7,779 nucleotides of DNA from Dehalococcoidia bacterium. Lineage in GTDB: Bacteria; Chloroflexota; Dehalococcoidia; Bin125. The position numbers were made by a program, and so were the translations under genes. The stretch spans positions 1 to 7,779 of the forward strand of contig RKRS01000153.1 of the NCBI GenBank assembly GCA_007571275.1, written 5' to 3'. The notes beneath the pieces were generated by a model. That model was not told the origin of the DNA. It saw nothing but the letters and a program-made list of their open reading frames with translations, and did no database searches. This document shows, in pieces, positions 5,282 to 7,779 of this stretch. Numbering within the stretch: the stretch's first letter is position 1; each line of letters opens with the position of its first letter.

Positions 5282-7111
5282 CTACGAGGCTGCTTCGTCC
5301 GCCCAGTGAATCGGGCCGTCGTCGAATTCCTCGACGACGGCGTTATGGCTGGCAAACTCAGCATCGTCGATGGTGACCCTTTTGCCGGTAGCAGTCTCGA
5401 TCAGCGAAAGCAACCGCTGCGCTCGATCGCTATAGAAGCCCCAGAAGTCGTCAGCCATCAACTGCGCTGTGTCGATGCAGTGGCTGGACATGATCACTGA
5501 CGCCTGTTCGATGCCGTTCACCTCTGGGAGGATCGTCCGCGAGAAATAAGCGGATGGTGCCCTGCCGCCCAGACGGCGGTTCGTGCGAGCTGACAACGGT
5601 GTCTTGTTGATAATGCTGTTGAAGTCCTTGGACGCGATCTTGTTCCGTTCGCACCACCCTTTGGGGAAGATGTGGTGGATGTCGATGCGCTCGTCGAAGT
5701 AGTTGGACTGCTCGACCTTCTCACCCGTGATGAAGTCCATGCAGCCTTCGCGCATCGCGAGCGCGTGGATGCCCTTGTACGCCGCGCTGTTGCGCGTGCG
5801 TAGTGTGCGTGGCCGGCTCGCTTGGAACAGTGCGTCTCGCACCGTCCGGGGCTCAACCTGCTGTCTTTCGTCGGCCGCGCGAATCCAGGCAACCACCTCC
5901 GGCAAGTCGCGTGCAAAGATGGTCTCTGTGGAGCCTCCGTACATTTCACCCAGCACGCCGTTCCAGTACCAGCGCCGGAGCTTGTGCCGGGCGTTCACGC
6001 CCTCGTAGTCCGTCCCCAGTTCCGCGAGAATAGCCGCGAGTGGCACGATCTGAGAGCGGTAGGGAACGTCTCTGCTTTGGAAGATCTTCTCGCCGTGCAG
6101 AAACTTGGCCGCTTCCACAAAACCCTGCTCCGCAATATCTGCAAAGTGCTCGTATTCCTCACGCGTCAGCGCCAAGATGTCGCGACGCCTGCAGCCAATA
6201 TTCGGCTGGCCCGGTCTGGCATACGTCGCCAGCAGCGTCACGACCTGCAAGAACTCAGTGCTCTGTAGATCGCCCAACACCGGGTGCATGGATTCGAGCC
6301 GTTCCTCCCGCTCGGCCCAATCTTCCCGCAGCTGATATCCCTCTGCCGCGAAGGACGCAGTGAGCAGTTCGAACACCGTCAGCGTGACGCCCCCCGTGTT
6401 GACTTTCTCAAACACGAGGCAGACGGCCTCTTTGGTCGTTTCCTTGCCCAACACAATTACCGGCAGCTGGTACTGCTCGAAGCGCTTGACGATCCGTTGC
6501 TCGAACTGGTCCCAAAGCTGAATCTTGCTGCGGTCGTAGCCCCAGTGCTCGTTGAAATTCGTGCGCCAATCGGCTGCGCTGAACATCTGATGCACCGGAA
6601 AGTGTCCGTGCTTGTACTCCTGTTCTGCGGTCGAGAGGTCGAGCATCACGTCGTGCAGCGTGCGGATCACCCCATCCTCGGGTACAGACACAATCCACTC
6701 GTCGCGGTCGGTGTTGTCTTTCAGCGCGAGCTCCATGTTGACGTAGTAGCGGCGCTTGATCTTCTTGCCGCGCGAGTCTTGTGTGGGGATTGGTTCGCTC
6801 TGCTTCAACGCTCGGAAGAGAGAGGTGAGGCGCTGCTGGCCATCGAGCAATAGAGTGCCTGGTTCACGGTTGTCAGGCAGTTCCACTCCCTCCAGCGGGC
6901 GAGTCTGGAAATGCACTTTCCCACCCATTTGGAGCGTCATGATCGCGCCAATCGGGAACGAGACCGACACACTTGCCAACAGGCTCCTGATGCGATCGTC
7001 GTCCCAGACCCAGCTGCGCTGAAAGTCGGGCAGCTGCAGTTCGCCGGAACGCACACCTTCGAGCAACTTGTCCAGCGAAGTCTTAGTGGCATCAAAGGAA
7101 GCTTCGAGCAT
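5282..7111 (-). CDS. DUF262 domain + HNH endonuclease (GmrSD/SspE-like), probable anti-phage nuclease
   Basis: The 609-residue protein joins an N-terminal DUF262 domain (ParB/sulfiredoxin-like fold) to a C-terminal HNH nuclease. DUF262 landmarks are LPDFQRSWVW (27-36), FPIG (52-55) and LLLDGQQRLTSL (87-98), the last holding the DGQQR nucleotide-binding motif. The HNH part shows IDIHHIFPKGW (476-486) with H479/H480, then FNSIINKTPLS (497-507) with N498 and N502, and NRRLGGRAPSAYF. GmrSD cuts glucosylated phage DNA and SspE responds to phosphorothioate-modified DNA; both pair these domains, so NTP-dependent, modification-sensing DNA cleavage is a reasonable inference. The target is unknown. No modification or partner gene is adjacent: it stands alone, 27 nt downstream of a tRNA-Arg gene on the same strand and convergent with sodN. 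GAGG 7 nt upstream of the ATG (7119-7122) supports the start. The chain is intact. Confidence 0.9.
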   Translation of the reverse strand: MLEASFDATKTSLDKLLEGVRSGELQLPDFQRSWVWDDDRIRSLLASVSVSFPIGAIMTLQMGGKVHFQTRPLEGVELPDNREPGTLLLDGQQRLTSLFRALKQSEPIPTQDSRGKKIKRRYYVNMELALKDNTDRDEWIVSVPEDGVIRTLHDVMLDLSTAEQEYKHGHFPVHQMFSAADWRTNFNEHWGYDRSKIQLWDQFEQRIVKRFEQYQLPVIVLGKETTKEAVCLVFEKVNTGGVTLTVFELLTASFAAEGYQLREDWAEREERLESMHPVLGDLQSTEFLQVVTLLATYARPGQPNIGCRRRDILALTREEYEHFADIAEQGFVEAAKFLHGEKIFQSRDVPYRSQIVPLAAILAELGTDYEGVNARHKLRRWYWNGVLGEMYGGSTETIFARDLPEVVAWIRAADERQQVEPRTVRDALFQASRPRTLRTRNSAAYKGIHALAMREGCMDFITGEKVEQSNYFDERIDIHHIFPKGWCERNKIASKDFNSIINKTPLSARTNRRLGGRAPSAYFSRTILPEVNGIEQASVIMSSHCIDTAQLMADDFWGFYSDRAQRLLSLIETATGKRVTIDDAEFASHNAVVEEFDDGPIHWADEAAS

Positions 7112-7138
7112 TTCCCATCCTCAGTGGTCTTGGCCCTG

Positions 7139-7212
7139 CCCCCCCGGGAGGACTCGAACCTCCAGCCTACGGATTAGAAGTCCGTTGCTCTGTCCGGTTG
7201 AGCTACGGGGGG
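7139..7212 (-). tRNA. tRNA-Arg (anticodon UCU)
   Basis: The 74-nt gene folds into a complete cloverleaf. The acceptor is CCCCCCG paired with CGGGGGG, the D arm GCTC-N9-GAGC, the anticodon stem ACGGA/TCCGT around loop CTTCTAA (anticodon TCT), the variable loop is 5 nt, and the T arm is GGAGG-TTCGAGT-CCTCC. The discriminator is G, usual for arginine tRNA. The 3' CCA is not encoded (GCA follows the stem), so it must be added enzymatically. It reads AGA and AGG codons. The 5' end directly abuts the stop codon of the upstream gene (7213-7215), and the DUF262 gene begins 27 nt after its 3' end, so it may be transcribed with both or from a promoter inside the upstream gene. Confidence 0.97.
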
Positions 7213-7779
7213 TCAGCTTTGCGGTCGGCCCGCCTCATAGAACGCGGCGCCCCGCTTGTCCAATGATATGGCGACGCGCTCGGTGGTTGAGTTGCCGTCG
7301 GGGTAATGGAACGCCAGGGTGATGTAGCCCTGGTGCGATCCCTCAGGCACGCCTCCCGCCGCTGGCGAGATACGCAGCTGCGAATGCTGGGGACTACTGG
7401 AGAAGTCGTAGCCCGACCCCAGCGCTACCCCGGCCTGGATGTCGAAGCTGAGCCAGCTGGGAGCGTCGACGACGCGCCAACTGAGTAAGCCGCTGCCGTC
7501 ATTGTGGATCTCTAGCAGTAGATCGCCCGATTGCAGCTGTGACGACGTGATCTCCAGTTCGTTCTCGTCGAGCCGGCCGAGCGGGTTGCCGAGAATTCGA
7601 GGTCGCACAGTTCCGGGTTGATTCATGCTCGGTTGACTGTGCTGTTGCGCCCCTGGAGGGAGGGGCATGTTCATATCGGCGAAGGGCGAGGTGGCGGTAC
7701 CGCCGGGGTGGATGTAGATGTTGTCGAGACTCGCATAGAACACGTCAAGATCACGCAGCCCGCCGGGCGCGGACAGTGC
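7213..7779 (-). CDS. protein with C-terminal BACON-like beta-sandwich domain, N-terminus beyond window
   Basis: The reading frame stays open to the right edge (188 visible codons), so the GTG at 7743 is not a reliable start and the gene is partial. The visible part begins with a stretch ending LDNIYIHPGG, followed by a Pro/Gln/Asn-rich linker (roughly visible residues 28-66) with no charge pattern of a membrane segment. After it comes a domain of about 100 residues with LEITSSQL, LLLEIHNDGSGLLSWRV, APSWLSF and GYITLAFHYPDG. The Trp-x-Val and PSWLS pattern is that of BACON/Ig-like beta-sandwiches, which usually bind carbohydrate or mucin-like ligands or act as extracellular spacers. No catalytic motif is visible. 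The function cannot be told from this fragment. Its TGA is immediately followed by the first base of tRNA-Arg. Confidence 0.7.
   Translation of the reverse strand, partial: ALSAPGGLRDLDVFYASLDNIYIHPGGTATSPFADMNMPLPPGAQQHSQPSMNQPGTVRPRILGNPLGRLDENELEITSSQLQSGDLLLEIHNDGSGLLSWRVVDAPSWLSFDIQAGVALGSGYDFSSSPQHSQLRISPAAGGVPEGSHQGYITLAFHYPDGNSTTERVAISLDKRGAAFYEAGRPQS

Noticed and set aside
5822..6853. Several open frames of 100-189 codons on the plus strand opposite the DUF262 gene
   Set aside because: No recognisable motif or ribosome binding site; the minus-strand frame has clear DUF262 and HNH motifs throughout.
7213..7743. GTG at 7743 as the true start of the BACON-like gene
   Set aside because: The frame stays open for 12 more codons to the window edge and no Shine-Dalgarno sequence precedes the GTG, so it is probably internal.

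Overview
The window is high-GC bacterial DNA with densely packed genes and short intergenic gaps. A nickel superoxide dismutase, a DrrAB-type exporter, a thiolase-like/DUF35 pair and TAnnnT-type -10 boxes (two of them placed as for leaderless mRNAs) fit a Gram-positive-type or Chloroflexota lineage. That assignment is inference: no rRNA or other phylogenetic marker is present.

Layout. (1) 1-974, minus strand: a YfcE/MJ0936-type metallophosphoesterase followed after 1 nt by the 5' part of a short-chain dehydrogenase that runs off the left edge. (2) 975-1062: a divergent promoter region with two outward-facing TAGCCT boxes. (3) 1063-2712, plus strand: a thiolase-fold protein without the catalytic cysteine, then a DUF35 OB-fold partner that has lost its zinc-ribbon cysteines. 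Such pairs act together on acyl-CoA substrates, and here the classical thiolase chemistry looks impossible. (4) 2713-2800: two inverted repeats, then a two-gene ABC exporter of the DrrA/DrrB type (2801-4755, ATGA overlap). (5) 4859-5263: sodN, the nickel superoxide dismutase, with a very short 9-residue propeptide and no sodX peptidase beside it. (6) 5264-5281: an 18-nt convergent gap that is almost entirely a palindrome. (7) 5282-7779, minus strand: in transcription order, the 3' part of a gene with a BACON-like beta-sandwich domain, tRNA-Arg(UCU) starting on the base right after that gene's stop codon, and 27 nt later a 609-residue DUF262-HNH nuclease of the GmrSD/SspE-like kind, probably a defence gene.

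The clearest points of interest are the mRNA-tRNA-mRNA arrangement with no gap between stop codon and tRNA, the solitary DUF262-HNH gene directly downstream of that tRNA, the thiolase/DUF35 pair in which both partners have lost their diagnostic residues, and sodN without its processing peptidase. I saw no CRISPR array, insertion sequence or rRNA. There is no unexplained gene-free stretch longer than about 110 bases.
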